From contig JAOARY010000067.1 in NCBI GenBank assembly GCA_025210335.1, positions 124,001-188,000 of the forward strand: a DNA stretch of 64,000 nucleotides, in the 5' to 3' direction. The notes beneath the pieces are model-generated. The model worked only from the letters and a program-made list of their open reading frames with translations. It was not told the origin of the DNA and searched no databases. Positions 1 to 10,306 of this stretch are shown piece after piece. Each line of letters opens with the position of its first letter. Within the stretch, counting starts at the first letter, position 1. The position numbers were made by a program, and so were the translations under genes. Source of the stretch: Peptostreptococcaceae bacterium (GTDB lineage: Bacteria; Bacillota; Clostridia; Peptostreptococcales; Peptostreptococcaceae).

Positions 1-3000
1 AACTATATTATCCCAATCAATTTTATAAATACCATAAGATGATCTTTTTATTTCATCCAATATATTTTCATTGATTTCTAAATTACTTGGATCTAAATAA
101 TTTTTATTAATTCTATTGTCAACTTTATAAATTTTGTCATCTTTAAAATCTATAAATATCGCTTCATAAGCATTAATGATTATAGACAAACCTTTTAAAT
201 ATCTAAACATAAATTCATCTTTATTTATTTCATAATTTAATATCTTATTCATATCTTCTATAAAATTCACTATATCAATTGCTAAAGAAGTATCTTTTGT
301 ATTGTTCTTTATATAATTGTTTTCTTGGATTTCAAGTACATCTTCTTCCCATCTTACTATTCTATTTCGCCCTTCTTTTTTAGCTTTATAAAGTGCATTA
401 TCAGCATTTTTTAATATTTCGTGACCATCTGTTGCATCTATAGGATAAACAGACATCCCTATACTTACTGTTATACTCCTTTTATTTGGAGAATATAAAT
501 TATTATATATATGTTTTCTAATCCTATCTCCTATTGCTAAACCTTCTTTTAATGATGTATTTGGTAGCAATAAGAAAAATTCTTCTCCTCCATATCTACA
601 AAATAAATCACCATCTCTTATGCTTTCTTTTACCAATTTAGAAAATTGCTTCAATACATAATCTCCAAACTGATGTCCAAATTTATCATTTATATTCTTA
701 AAATGATCTAAATCCATAATAAATATACAAGACTCATTTTTATAGGTTTTTAAATTATTTAAAACATGTTCCTCTAAATATTTTCTATTATAAGCTCCTG
801 TTAATTTATCTAAAAAAGAGTAAGTTTTAAATTTATAGTTTTGTACTAATAAAGATATTAAATTATTTAATTTCTCTAATTTCTCAAATAAATCATCATT
901 AAAATTATTTAATATTTTATCTGTTTCTAAATATAAATATGCTTTTATATTTCTATTTTGTCTTTTTTCTTTTAGATTTTTATTTGAAAAATAAATAGGT
1001 AAGCATATAATTGCTTTTATATCAAAATTACTACTAAAACTTTCATACGTTCTTGAAGAATCTAAACAATTTATACTAAAAGTTCTTTTGGTGTAGCTAA
1101 CTTCACTTAAAATTCTTTGTATAGTATGGTTTAAATTATCTTCCATAAAGTCTTTACCACCACTAATAATATCAAATTTGCCATCTTCTTCTATTATTAA
1201 TAGTCCTTTTGTTGCATATGATAAAGATTCTATATAATTCAATATCAAATCAATATTTTTTTTAGTATCATCTTTAAAATTTCCTATAAGATCATATATA
1301 TCATTAATATTATTTGCCTTTTCAGTGTATAATTGTTTTATATTTTCTTTTAAAACCTTGTTATTTAATACCTCATTCATAAAACTTATATCTACAAAAT
1401 TCCTGTTGAATATATCAACCTTTGCAATTTCATCTTTTGTACAATTTATATCTCTTAATTCCTTATATCTATCTAAATATTTTAGTTTTTTAATTTTACA
1501 AATACTCTTTTTAATATTATTTATGTCAATAAAATTTTCCCGTTCATTATCTTCTACGTTTTCAAGCAAACTTTCTATTTTAATTGCACCTTCTAAATAA
1601 TAATTTATAGAATCGAAATAATTATTATTTTTAAAATAATAATCACCAAGCATTATATTTGCAAACCAATAAACTCTATTATTTTCTAATTTTTTACTGA
1701 TTTCTAATACCTGTTTTAGATGATATTCCTTTCTTTTATCTTCGTAATGTAAACAAAGCATGTACTCTTTTTTCAAAAGCACATAATCATTATCTTCTGA
1801 CCCTCTAGAGTATTCTAAAAACTTTTTCAAAAAATGATCTGATTTTAAACCAAGTATATGAGATGTGTAAAATAAATGATGATATAAATTTAATTTTTCT
1901 CTTTTATTTTTAATTTTTTTTATCAAATATTCTATCTCATTTAAAATCACCTTACTACTATCCTCTTTTAAATATAATTTTAAATAATACTGAATTATAT
2001 CATAATGGATTTTGACTCTATTATTGAATTTTATTTTGCTATAATTTAATTGACTTTCTTTAAATCCTTTTTTAAAATTTCCAAATAACAAATCTACAAT
2101 TGCACTTAATCTATAATATTCACCAATCCATCTACCTTGATTTGGATACTTTTCTAACTCTTTTTTTGCTTTATTATAGTATTTGTAACCCTGTTTATAC
2201 AAATTATTTTCAAAGAATATATTTGCTAATATCACATATGATACAAACAAATAAGTCTGCATACTATTACCATTAATCTCTCTTATAACATCTTGTATAT
2301 GCTGTGCCGATTTTTTATATTCTAAAGTATAAAAACTAATATAAGCTAAATATATTTTTGACTTTATTTTTGTATAGTTAATACCATGAATTATAGATAA
2401 ATTTAAAGCTCTATTTAAGAAATCTATGGATTTATCAAAATTTTGCTCATAATTCAAAGTTATTTCACTACATAATATCAAACTTTCACATACTCCAAAT
2501 AAATACTCAGCTTTATAATATAGTTTTAAACTCTCATTTAAATACTCCAATGATTTTTTATAATCTCCTATTTCTAACTCTATTTTTGATTTTATATAAA
2601 GAATTTTCCCTTTGTGTTTAAAATCCGCACTTTCAAATAAATAATTTAACCCTTCTTTTGTTGTTTCTAATTTTTTATAATCCTCTTTTCTTAAATAATA
2701 TCTAACAATATTATTATAATATTCTATTTTTCCATGGTTATAAGAAAATTCTTCTAATAATTTTTCTACTTTTTGCAAATAAATAAGTGCATAATTCAAA
2801 AAATTACTATTTATATAAAGAGCTATTATCCTATTTAATATATCTACTCTATCCTTATATAAATTTTTTTCAAACACTATCTCATAAGCTTCTTCATAAA
2901 AATAAATGGATTTAGCATTATTCCAAACTAAAAAATATAATTCCCCAAGTTCTTTTGCTATTTCAAACTTTCTTTCTCTTTCTTCTATCAAATAATATGC

Positions 3001-5040
3001 TTTTTCATAATATTTGATGGCTTCATCTCTTATTTTTAAATTTTTCATTTTTTTTGCCATTAATATTATATATTTTAATAATTCCTCTTTTTCATTTGAT
3101 TTTTCAAGTTGATATATTATCTCATCATCCTTTAATAAATCCTTATCTTCATATATGTTTTTTAACGATATTATTATTTTCTTATGAATATTTATTTTAT
3201 TTGAATCCGATATATTTTTATAAATATTATTTTTTATATTTTTTTTATAAAAATCATATGCATATCCCAAATCTTGAACTTTTTTATTTATAAAACCTTT
3301 AGATATTAAATTTTTTAAATGATCAAAATAATCAAAATCAAAATTGCTAAGCAATTCTTTTACTATATCTTCTTCTATAGGATTTTTAAATGATGATAGA
3401 TATTTTAAAATTTCATATTCATTTATATTTAAAGTTTTTAATTTTTCTTCATAATCTCCTTCAAAAAAATCATAAATTAGATTTTCTTCTTTAGCTTTAT
3501 TAGTATTCCAAATAAATTTATTTTCATCAAAATAAATCAAATTATTTTGAATTAATTTGTCAATCATAAATAATATCGATTTTGGATTACCATAAGTTTC
3601 TTTATATATCAATGTAGCAAATTCATCTAAATCCTGATGAGTATTAAATAAATTTCTTAAAAATTCTATAGTTGTATTTAATGTAAGTGTTCTTATATCT
3701 ATTGTTTGTGTATAAATATTTTTTAAAATTTTTCTTATATCATTTTTTATTTTTCTATCTATACTGCATATAAAAATATTTTTTATTTGATTATTTTTAT
3801 TGTAATTTAAATATTTTAACAGTTCTAATGAAAAATCATCTATATATTTTATATCATCTATCAAAAATATTCTAAAACTATCATTTAAATTATCTTGTAT
3901 GATTTCATTTAATCGTTCTAGTGATTTTAAATCATTTATATTCAATAGACCCTCTTTGTAATTTTTAATTAAATCTTTTTCATAATTTGTTAAATCTTTT
4001 GTTTTCAATATACAATCTAGAGTATTTTCAAAAATCTTTTTCCTATTAAACGATTTTATATTTCCATAAGTATCTACTATTAAATTATCATAACTATTAA
4101 AACCATGAAAATTTAATATCTTTTTTAATTCCAATAAAAATCTAGTTTTTCCAATACCATAATCACCTTTTACAAAAAATATTTTATTATCAATAGTGTC
4201 TTCCTTTGCATCTTTTATATTATCCAATACTATTTTTAATTCTCTTTCGTTATTTATATACTCTGTATTTTTATTTACTTTATTAAAAAAATCTTTTAAT
4301 TTAAAATCATTGCTTTCATCAAATAAGTCTTGGACTAAATTTATAAAATCTTTTGCATTTTTATATTTTTTATAAAAATTTATATCATTTAATATCTCTA
4401 TTAATTCATGTATCTTATTTTCTAATCTAATACTTAAGTCTAAACTCTTCCCTAATTCACTTAATATATTTTTTAAATTCAAAACATCTATATATTGTTT
4501 AGGATCGTTTAAAATACTTTTTAAGCCCTTTAAGTTATAATCATAATTATTTAAATAATTTTTAATATGCTTTGAAAATAAATCTTGTAAATATAATTCA
4601 TCTTCAACCATATAAAAATCTTCTAGTTTTAAGTCCATATAATTATAATTTGAAGTTTTTATATAAATCATGATTTTTATTATTTTAGTAAATATCTCAT
4701 AAAAATTATCATCATTTATCTCCATACCATCCAACGAAATTTTATTATCTTTTATTTCACATGTATATAAATATCTATCCTCCTCAACAATTTCACCATC
4801 TATTCTTGTGATTTTAGAAAGATCATAAAATTTTAGCATAAAATCATTATTAAAATATGTAGTTTTTAAAAGCTCCTCTCTATACATATCTTCAAAATTA
4901 CTTGAAATAGAATTTACATTTAATATTTTTAGCTCACAAATGAAATTATCATTGTATAAATCTAAAACCCTGTAAGTAGATATGAAAGGTTTTTCTTCTA
5001 TTAAGTTTAGTATTTTATATTTATCATTTATTATTTTCAA
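1..5040 (-). CDS. Giant signalling protein: kinase-like, AAA ATPase, TPR, GAF-like and GGDEF domains (3' end outside window)
   Basis: I translated 1680 codons without a stop from a TTG at 5040 (GAGGTGAAAGGGA just upstream); the frame stays open to base 1, so the C-terminus is missing. Residues 1 to about 220 resemble a Ser/Thr kinase fold but are degenerate: a beta3-like lysine (ELKIL, about K38) and MDLKLED near 135 replace the usual HRDLKxxN, and there is no glycine loop. A Walker A motif GDYGIGKT lies near 290 and a Walker B-like FLIDDI near 393, followed by a long helical TPR-like region (about 620-1150) and a GAF-like region (about 1220-1350). The GGDEF domain (about 1395-1555) has an intact GGEEF site near 1482 and an RDGD inhibitory-site motif before it, so it should make c-di-GMP and be product-inhibited. 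The last 120 residues may start another sensor domain. The ligand is unknown. Confidence 0.85.
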   Translation of the reverse strand, partial: MKIINDKYKILNLIEEKPFISTYRVLDLYNDNFICELKILNVNSISSNFEDMYREELLKTTYFNNDFMLKFYDLSKITRIDGEIVEEDRYLYTCEIKDNKISLDGMEINDDNFYEIFTKIIKIMIYIKTSNYNYMDLKLEDFYMVEDELYLQDLFSKHIKNYLNNYDYNLKGLKSILNDPKQYIDVLNLKNILSELGKSLDLSIRLENKIHELIEILNDINFYKKYKNAKDFINLVQDLFDESNDFKLKDFFNKVNKNTEYINNERELKIVLDNIKDAKEDTIDNKIFFVKGDYGIGKTRFLLELKKILNFHGFNSYDNLIVDTYGNIKSFNRKKIFENTLDCILKTKDLTNYEKDLIKNYKEGLLNINDLKSLERLNEIIQDNLNDSFRIFLIDDIKYIDDFSLELLKYLNYNKNNQIKNIFICSIDRKIKNDIRKILKNIYTQTIDIRTLTLNTTIEFLRNLFNTHQDLDEFATLIYKETYGNPKSILFMIDKLIQNNLIYFDENKFIWNTNKAKEENLIYDFFEGDYEEKLKTLNINEYEILKYLSSFKNPIEEDIVKELLSNFDFDYFDHLKNLISKGFINKKVQDLGYAYDFYKKNIKNNIYKNISDSNKINIHKKIIISLKNIYEDKDLLKDDEIIYQLEKSNEKEELLKYIILMAKKMKNLKIRDEAIKYYEKAYYLIEERERKFEIAKELGELYFLVWNNAKSIYFYEEAYEIVFEKNLYKDRVDILNRIIALYINSNFLNYALIYLQKVEKLLEEFSYNHGKIEYYNNIVRYYLRKEDYKKLETTKEGLNYLFESADFKHKGKILYIKSKIELEIGDYKKSLEYLNESLKLYYKAEYLFGVCESLILCSEITLNYEQNFDKSIDFLNRALNLSIIHGINYTKIKSKIYLAYISFYTLEYKKSAQHIQDVIREINGNSMQTYLFVSYVILANIFFENNLYKQGYKYYNKAKKELEKYPNQGRWIGEYYRLSAIVDLLFGNFKKGFKESQLNYSKIKFNNRVKIHYDIIQYYLKLYLKEDSSKVILNEIEYLIKKIKNKREKLNLYHHLFYTSHILGLKSDHFLKKFLEYSRGSEDNDYVLLKKEYMLCLHYEDKRKEYHLKQVLEISKKLENNRVYWFANIMLGDYYFKNNNYFDSINYYLEGAIKIESLLENVEDNERENFIDINNIKKSICKIKKLKYLDRYKELRDINCTKDEIAKVDIFNRNFVDISFMNEVLNNKVLKENIKQLYTEKANNINDIYDLIGNFKDDTKKNIDLILNYIESLSYATKGLLIIEEDGKFDIISGGKDFMEDNLNHTIQRILSEVSYTKRTFSINCLDSSRTYESFSSNFDIKAIICLPIYFSNKNLKEKRQNRNIKAYLYLETDKILNNFNDDLFEKLEKLNNLISLLVQNYKFKTYSFLDKLTGAYNRKYLEEHVLNNLKTYKNESCIFIMDLDHFKNINDKFGHQFGDYVLKQFSKLVKESIRDGDLFCRYGGEEFFLLLPNTSLKEGLAIGDRIRKHIYNNLYSPNKRSITVSIGMSVYPIDATDGHEILKNADNALYKAKKEGRNRIVRWEEDVLEIQENNYIKNNTKDTSLAIDIVNFIEDMNKILNYEINKDEFMFRYLKGLSIIINAYEAIFIDFKDDKIYKVDNRINKNYLDPSNLEINENILDEIKRSSYGIYKIDWDNIV

Positions 5041-5289
5041 TCCCTTTCACCTCGATATATTATTAATTATATATATTTATACCTATTGAGAAGTTTATAA
5101 AAACACTTATTTTAAAGCTTTCAATATTGATATAGGTCTTTATTAGTATTTATTTATTAATATATCATAAAAATGCATTTTTATATCTCTAATCTTAATT
5201 TATTTAAGATAATTTTAAGATTTTTTACTAAAAACTGTTTTTTGTTTCATTTTTTAAATTTTTTAATATTTTGCATAATTTTAAAACAA

Positions 5290-5392
5290 AAAAGAGGCTA
5301 TCACATCAAAAAATTTAGCTACAATATATCGTGTTGTAATTTAAGACAAACACGATATATTGTAGTTTTTCTTAGTGAAATAACCTCTTTTT
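5290..5392 (-). terminator. Two-tier long hairpin after folD, probable terminator
   Basis: The inner arms CTACAATATATCGTGTT (5319-5335) and AACACGATATATTGTAG (5349-5365) pair perfectly over 17 bp. The outer arms AAAAAGAGGCTATCAC and GTGAAATAACCTCTTTTT pair with small bulges and end in T-runs on both strands. It sits just downstream of the folD stop on the minus strand. The rest of the 5041-5405 gap is AT-rich and should contain the promoter of the leftward gene that starts at 5040; I see no gene there. The 78-codon ORF across this hairpin is not credible. Confidence 0.7.
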
Positions 5393-5405
5393 ATTATCTT
5401 TACTA

Positions 5406-6263
5406 TTAATTATTAATCGTATTGTAATAAGCTTTTAAAACATTTCTCGCTAATATACTTGTAGTAACTGCACCAACACCTCTAGGAACTGGTGTTATCT
5501 TAGATACACAATTTATAATATCATCAAAATCAACATCTCCACATAAATTATTATCTTCATCTAAATTAATCCCAACATCTATAACAACTGCATCTTTTTT
5601 AATAAATTCATTATCTATATATTTAGCTTTACCTAACGCTGCTATCAATATATCCGCACGTTTACATATTTCTTTAATATTTTTTGTTTTCGAATGACAC
5701 ACACATACAGTTGCATCTTCATTTAATAACATCATTGCAAGTGGCTTTCCTACTACTAAAGATCTTCCTACTATCGCAATGTTTTTACCACTAATAGAAA
5801 TATCATAACTTTTTAATATCTCTATTACAGCCTCTGGTGTACATGGCTTAAAACCACTATCATCATTTTCTATTATTTTTGCCATATTAAGAGGATTAAA
5901 ACAATCTATATCCTTTTTAGGATCTATTAAATTTTTTAATTCATATTCTTTTATATGGTTTGGTAATGGTCTAAAAATAAGTATTCCATGTATATTTTTA
6001 TTATCATTTATTTCTTTTATTTCTTTTTTTAAATCTTTTAATTCTATATTTTTATCTAATTTTTTTATTTTTGTATTTATTCCTAATTTATCATTTTTTT
6101 TAATTATACTTCTTTCATAAGCTAAATCATCTGGATTTTCACCAATTCTTAATATACATAAATTAAGTTTAATATTTGATTCTTTTAATTTTAATATTTC
6201 TTCTTTAGTTTTATTATCAATCTCAGCAACTGTTTTTTTCCCAAGTATTAATTTATCGTCCAT
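5406..6263 (-). CDS. folD: FolD: methylene-THF dehydrogenase, probably without cyclohydrolase activity
   Basis: 285 aa, the usual FolD length. FolD normally oxidises 5,10-methylene-THF to methenyl-THF with NAD(P) and hydrolyses this to 10-formyl-THF. The family fold is clear: GENP near 41, GILIFRPLP near 93, the KKDID segment near 116-120, GRSLVVGKP in the Rossmann nucleotide-binding loop and TPVPRGVGAVT near the end. Two catalytic residues of the cyclohydrolase step are replaced: aligned without gaps to E. coli FolD, Lys54 is Ile53 and Gln98 is Phe97, while Tyr50 (Tyr49) and Asp121 (Asp120) are kept. This agrees with the adjacent fchA, a dedicated cyclohydrolase, 21 bp upstream in the same direction. 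The ATG start has a GAGGTG site. The loss of activity is inferred from sequence. Confidence 0.93.
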   Translation of the reverse strand: MDDKLILGKKTVAEIDNKTKEEILKLKESNIKLNLCILRIGENPDDLAYERSIIKKNDKLGINTKIKKLDKNIELKDLKKEIKEINDNKNIHGILIFRPLPNHIKEYELKNLIDPKKDIDCFNPLNMAKIIENDDSGFKPCTPEAVIEILKSYDISISGKNIAIVGRSLVVGKPLAMMLLNEDATVCVCHSKTKNIKEICKRADILIAALGKAKYIDNEFIKKDAVVIDVGINLDEDNNLCGDVDFDDIINCVSKITPVPRGVGAVTTSILARNVLKAYYNTINN

Positions 6264-6284
6264 AAAGCACCTCTTATTTTATTT

Positions 6285-6914
6285 TTATTCAACTTCTTTT
6301 AAAACTTCTTTTGTTATTAGATCTACAGATTCCAAGCCTTTATTTAATAATATTTTTGCTTTTGAATTTATTTCTTCTTTTTCTGCTAAATCTTTTAAAT
6401 ATTTTGTATTTATTAATATATTTAAATAAGCATTATTAAGTACAGATTCAAAACAAAAAGCACTAACTCCTATATCACTAATTAACATCTTAGAAGATTT
6501 ATCAAGTATGTTTTTTAATATTTCTAATGCATCTATTGTAAGTTTTAGAGTATTTAATGGTACAGATATAGCCTGTTTTAAGTTCTTTTCTATTTCTTTT
6601 TTTCTATGATCTATATCATCTTTTGATTCTTTTTTTAATTTATAAGAATCCATAAGTTTTTGTAAATTAATCGCATCTTCATTTGAAAAATTAAAAAATA
6701 TATTATTTATATTCTCTAATTTTTTTATTATTTCTTGAAGTTCATCTTTATATTTTTCTAAATTCTTATTAGATTTGCTTATATTACAAACCATTAGCAT
6801 TAAACTTGTCGATAATCCTGAAATTATAGCAGTTAAACTACCACCTCCTGGTACCGAAGCTTTTGATGATAATTTTTCGCTAAATTCTAATATTGTATCA
6901 TTTTGATAATTCAT
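6285..6914 (-). CDS. fchA: FchA: methenyl-THF cyclohydrolase / FTCD cyclodeaminase-domain protein
   Basis: 209 aa, matching the stand-alone cyclodeaminase domain (FTCD C-terminal family) that serves as methenyltetrahydrofolate cyclohydrolase or formimino-THF cyclodeaminase in purine- and amino-acid-fermenting clostridia. The N-terminal signature PGGGSLTAI lies near 22-30, and a conserved acidic helix (NEDAINLQKLMDSYK) follows near 80-95. The rest is alpha-helical, as in the family. It is the first gene of a pair with folD and lies downstream of fhs, from which it is separated by a hairpin terminator. The ATG has GGAAGGAC upstream. With FolD apparently lacking cyclohydrolase residues, FchA probably carries that step. 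Confidence 0.9.
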   Translation of the reverse strand: MNYQNDTILEFSEKLSSKASVPGGGSLTAIISGLSTSLMLMVCNISKSNKNLEKYKDELQEIIKKLENINNIFFNFSNEDAINLQKLMDSYKLKKESKDDIDHRKKEIEKNLKQAISVPLNTLKLTIDALEILKNILDKSSKMLISDIGVSAFCFESVLNNAYLNILINTKYLKDLAEKEEINSKAKILLNKGLESVDLITKEVLKEVE

Positions 6915-6942
6915 TAATTACGTCCTTCCTATTATGTATTTA

Positions 6943-6976
6943 TAAAAAAAAGAAAAATACTAATTAGCATTTTTCT
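6943..6976 (-). terminator. Hairpin terminator between fhs and fchA
   Basis: On the minus strand AGAAAAATGC and GTATTTTTCT pair around a TAATTA loop and are followed by a run of T. It lies between the fhs stop and the fchA start, so fchA-folD may be read at a lower level than fhs or from its own promoter. Confidence 0.65.
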
Positions 6977-7046
6977 TTTCTTTTTTATATTTTATTTATT
7001 TTTTTATAAAATATCAAGTAAAAAATTCTTATAATAATTATTTTCC

Positions 7047-8717
7047 TTAGAATAAGCCTTTAATTACACCATTTTCATCAACATCTATTTTTTGCGCTGA
7101 AGGTTCTTTTGGTAAACCTGGCATTTTCATTATATTTCCAGTAAGTGCAACTATAAATCCAGAACCAGCACATATTTTTATATCTCTTACAGTAATTTTA
7201 AAATCAGTAGGTCTTCCTAATTTTTTAGCATCATCACTAAGAGAATATTGTGTTTTTGCCATGCATATAGGAAGATGTGAATATCCTAACTGATCTAGGT
7301 TTTTTATCTCTTTTAAAGCGTTTTTACTAAATTCTACACCTGTTCCACCATAGATTTTTTTTACGATTTTTTCTATTTTACCTTCAATACATTCATTATG
7401 ATCATAAACAAATTCTAAATTACTTTCTTTTTGAGTTAATTTTAATACCTTATTAGCTAAATCAATTCCACCTTTAGAACCTTCTGCCCAAACTTTAGAT
7501 ATAGAAACTTCTACATTTAATTTTTCACACTGTGCTTTAACAAAATCTATTTCCTCTTTTGTATCTGTTGGGAATTCATTTATGGCAACAACTGCATTTA
7601 ATTTAAATACTTTTGTTATATTTTCAATATGCTTAATTAAATTAGGTATTCCTCTTTCTAATGCATCTAAATCTTTATTTGATAAATCATTTTTGCTAAC
7701 ACCACCATTATATTTTAAAGCTCTTATAGTAGCTACAATTATAACTGCATCTGGTTTTAAATCTCCTACTTTACATTTTATATCAATGAATTTTTCAGCA
7801 CCCAAATCAGCACCAAATCCAGCTTCTGTTACAACATAATCTGACAAGCTCATAGCCATTTTAGTAGCGATTAAAGAATTACAACCATGTGCAATATTAG
7901 CAAAAGGACCACCATGAATAAATGCAGGTGTGTGTTCTAATGTTTGTACTAAATTTGGTTTTAGTGCATCTTTTAAAAGTGCAGTCATAGCTCCATCAGC
8001 TTTTAATTGTCTTGCTGTAACAGGCTTACCTTCATAACTATATGCAACTATTATATTTCCAAGTCTTTCTTTTAATTCAACTATATCTTTTGATAAACAA
8101 AATGCTGCCATAACCTCTGAAGCTACTGTTATATCAAAACCATCTTCTCTTGGAACACCATGAGCTTTACCACCCATTCCATTTACTATATTTCTAAGCT
8201 GTCTATCATTCATATCGACAACTCTTCTCCATAGAATTTTTCTAGTATCTATATTTAATTCATTCCCCTGATGTATATGATTATCAAGCATTGCAGCTAG
8301 CAAGTTATTTGCTACTCCAATAGCATGTAAATCTCCTGTAAAATGTAAATTTATATCTTCCATAGGAACAACTTGAGCATAACCGCCTCCAGCAGCTCCA
8401 CCTTTTACACCAAATACAGGTCCTAAAGAAGGTTCCCTTAATGCCACTATTGTGTTTTTTCCAAGTGATGATAGTGCATCGGCTACACCTATAGTCGTTG
8501 TAGTTTTACCTTCTCCAGCAGGTGTTGGATTTATAGCAGTTGTTAATATCAGTTTAGCTTTTGGTTTTATAGTTTTTAATATATTATAATCAACCTTTGC
8601 CTTATATTTTCCATATAACTCTATATTTTCTTCATCTAATCCAATTTTCTTTGCTATTTCTCTTATATCTTTCATTTTTGATTCTTGTGCTATTTCAATA
8701 TCTGTTTTTATACTCAT
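7047..8717 (-). CDS. fhs: Fhs: formate-tetrahydrofolate ligase
   Basis: 556 aa, the standard length. It interconverts formate, ATP and THF with 10-formyl-THF in the cytoplasm; in fermenters it can run toward ATP synthesis. The P-loop [13 protein letters not shown] lies near 66-78, and [23 protein letters not shown] is represented by its key GGxAGGG and HFTGD segments near 110-135. I chose ATG at 8717 over the TTG three bases upstream because AGGGGGAA sits about 7 bases before this ATG. It lies 53 bp downstream of fumB, and a terminator follows it. The gene is highly conserved and shows no damage. Confidence 0.97.
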   Translation of the reverse strand: MSIKTDIEIAQESKMKDIREIAKKIGLDEENIELYGKYKAKVDYNILKTIKPKAKLILTTAINPTPAGEGKTTTTIGVADALSSLGKNTIVALREPSLGPVFGVKGGAAGGGYAQVVPMEDINLHFTGDLHAIGVANNLLAAMLDNHIHQGNELNIDTRKILWRRVVDMNDRQLRNIVNGMGGKAHGVPREDGFDITVASEVMAAFCLSKDIVELKERLGNIIVAYSYEGKPVTARQLKADGAMTALLKDALKPNLVQTLEHTPAFIHGGPFANIAHGCNSLIATKMAMSLSDYVVTEAGFGADLGAEKFIDIKCKVGDLKPDAVIIVATIRALKYNGGVSKNDLSNKDLDALERGIPNLIKHIENITKVFKLNAVVAINEFPTDTKEEIDFVKAQCEKLNVEVSISKVWAEGSKGGIDLANKVLKLTQKESNLEFVYDHNECIEGKIEKIVKKIYGGTGVEFSKNALKEIKNLDQLGYSHLPICMAKTQYSLSDDAKKLGRPTDFKITVRDIKICAGSGFIVALTGNIMKMPGLPKEPSAQKIDVDENGVIKGLF

Positions 8718-8770
8718 CAAAATTCCCCCTAAATATAAATATTTTATAATAATCTTTGTAAATCAATTGA

Positions 8771-9325
8771 TTATTTTTTATACTTACTAACCTCAGTTTC
8801 ATATAAATTATTTCCATTAGAATCTATAACGACTATTGCTGGAAATTTTTCAATTTCAAGCCTTCTTATAGCTTCTGTTTTTAAATCCTCATATAAAACA
8901 ATTTCACAAGATTTTATACTCTTTGATATTAAAGCGGCAGCTCCACCAACAGCTGCTAGATAAACACATTTATATTTTTTTATATATTCTATAACTTCTA
9001 AAGATCTAGTTCCTTTTCCAACCATTCCTTTAAGACCTTTTTCTATTAATTGTGGTGTATATGGATCCATTCTATAACTAGTTGTTGGTCCTGCTGGTCC
9101 AATTGGATAACCTTCTTTAGCAGGGGCTGGACCTACATAATAAATAAATTCATTTTTTAAATTTATAGGCAATTCTTCATTATTTTCTATTAAATCTATT
9201 AATCTTTTATGTGCTTGGTCTCTTGCTGTATATATATGCCCAGTTAATAAAACAGTATCACCAGCTTTTAACTTCATTAATTCTTTTTCATCTTGGATAG
9301 GTATCTTTAATTCCATCGCTTTCAT
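8771..9325 (-). CDS. Fumarate hydratase class I, beta subunit (TtdB/FumA C-terminal type)
   Basis: 184 aa, the size of the separate beta subunit of iron-sulfur fumarase or L(+)-tartrate dehydratase in anaerobes. Motifs seen: DTVLLTGHIYTARDQAHKR near 24-42, PIGPAGPTTSYRMD near 95-108 and GKGTR near 123, as in the fumarase C-terminal family. It starts at ATG 9325 behind AAAGGGGTGG and lies 15 bp after the alpha subunit, so the two are co-translated. The pair hydrates fumarate to malate. Tartrate dehydratase is an alternative that sequence alone cannot exclude, but fumarase is more likely next to one-carbon and butyrate genes. Confidence 0.9.
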   Translation of the reverse strand: MKAMELKIPIQDEKELMKLKAGDTVLLTGHIYTARDQAHKRLIDLIENNEELPINLKNEFIYYVGPAPAKEGYPIGPAGPTTSYRMDPYTPQLIEKGLKGMVGKGTRSLEVIEYIKKYKCVYLAAVGGAAALISKSIKSCEIVLYEDLKTEAIRRLEIEKFPAIVVIDSNGNNLYETEVSKYKK

Positions 9326-9340
9326 AGTTCCACCCCTTTA

Positions 9341-10186
9341 TTATATAGTTACTTCTTTATGTCTTGAAGCATGACAACAAATATTAACTGCCACAGGTAG
9401 TCCTGCTATATGGGTTGGAAAATACTCAATATTGACAGCTAAAGCTGTATTTAATCCACCAAGACCAGCTGGTCCAATTCCCAAATTATTTATTTCTTCT
9501 AATAATTCATTTTCTAAGTCTTTATAATTCTCATTTTCGTTATTTTTTCCAATTTCTCTAAATAGCGATTTTTTAGCTAATAACATTGCTTTTTCCGCAG
9601 TACCACCAATACCTACTCCAACCACAATTGGTGGACATGGATTAGGTCCTGCATCTTTTACTGTTTTTATTATAAATTCCTTTACGCCCTTTATTGAATC
9701 AGCAGGTTTTAGCATCTTTAGCGAACTCATATTTTCACTACCAAATCCTTTTGCACTAACCTTTATATTTATTTTATTTCCTTTTACAATGTCAATATAT
9801 ATAACAGCTGGAGTGTTATCATTTGTATTTTTTCTATCAAAAAGTGGATCATTTACAACTGATTTTCTTAAATATCCTTTTTCATAGGCTTCTTTAACTC
9901 CATTATTTATCGCCTGATTTATATCTCCACCAATCAAGTTAATATCTTGACCTATCTCTACAAAAACAACACTCATACCAGTATCTTGACAAATAGCAAT
10001 TTTTTCTTCTTTTGCTATTTCATGATTTTTTAATATTTGGTCTAGTACAGATTTTCCTATAATTGAAACTTCATTTTCATAACAATTTTTTATTTTGTTT
10101 GAAATATCATCTGAAATATCAAAGTTTGCTTCTAAAAATAATCTTTTAACCTCATCTTTTATTATTGAGACATCTAAATTTCGCAA
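9341..10186 (-). CDS. Fumarate hydratase class I, alpha subunit (TtdA/FumA N-terminal type)
   Basis: 281 aa. Three cysteine positions expected for the 4Fe-4S cluster are visible in ICQDTGM (near 63), NPCPPIVVGVG (near 182) and NICCHASRH (near 270), with the family signature GSENMSSLKML near 150. It starts at TTG 10186 behind GAGGTG with 5-base spacing. It is followed at 15 bp by the beta subunit. The oxygen-sensitive cluster fits an obligate anaerobe. The 120-bp gap before it contains a TATACT box (near 10219 on the minus strand) but only a weak -35, so read-through from ptb is possible. Confidence 0.92.
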   Translation of the reverse strand: MRNLDVSIIKDEVKRLFLEANFDISDDISNKIKNCYENEVSIIGKSVLDQILKNHEIAKEEKIAICQDTGMSVVFVEIGQDINLIGGDINQAINNGVKEAYEKGYLRKSVVNDPLFDRKNTNDNTPAVIYIDIVKGNKINIKVSAKGFGSENMSSLKMLKPADSIKGVKEFIIKTVKDAGPNPCPPIVVGVGIGGTAEKAMLLAKKSLFREIGKNNENENYKDLENELLEEINNLGIGPAGLGGLNTALAVNIEYFPTHIAGLPVAVNICCHASRHKEVTI

Positions 10187-10306
10187 ATAATCACCTCATT
10201 TAAGACTTTTTAAAAAGTATATCACAAAACTTACATTTTTAAAACTTTTTTAATTTTAATACGAAACAAGGTGTACATTTTATTTTTTTATCTATTTAAC
10301 ATTCGT

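Noticed and set aside
5173-5409. 78-codon plus-strand ORF over the folD terminator
   Set aside because: No ribosome binding site; it is composed of the long hairpin and AT-rich DNA.
7582-7839. Plus-strand ORF inside fhs
   Set aside because: Antisense shadow of a highly conserved gene; no RBS.
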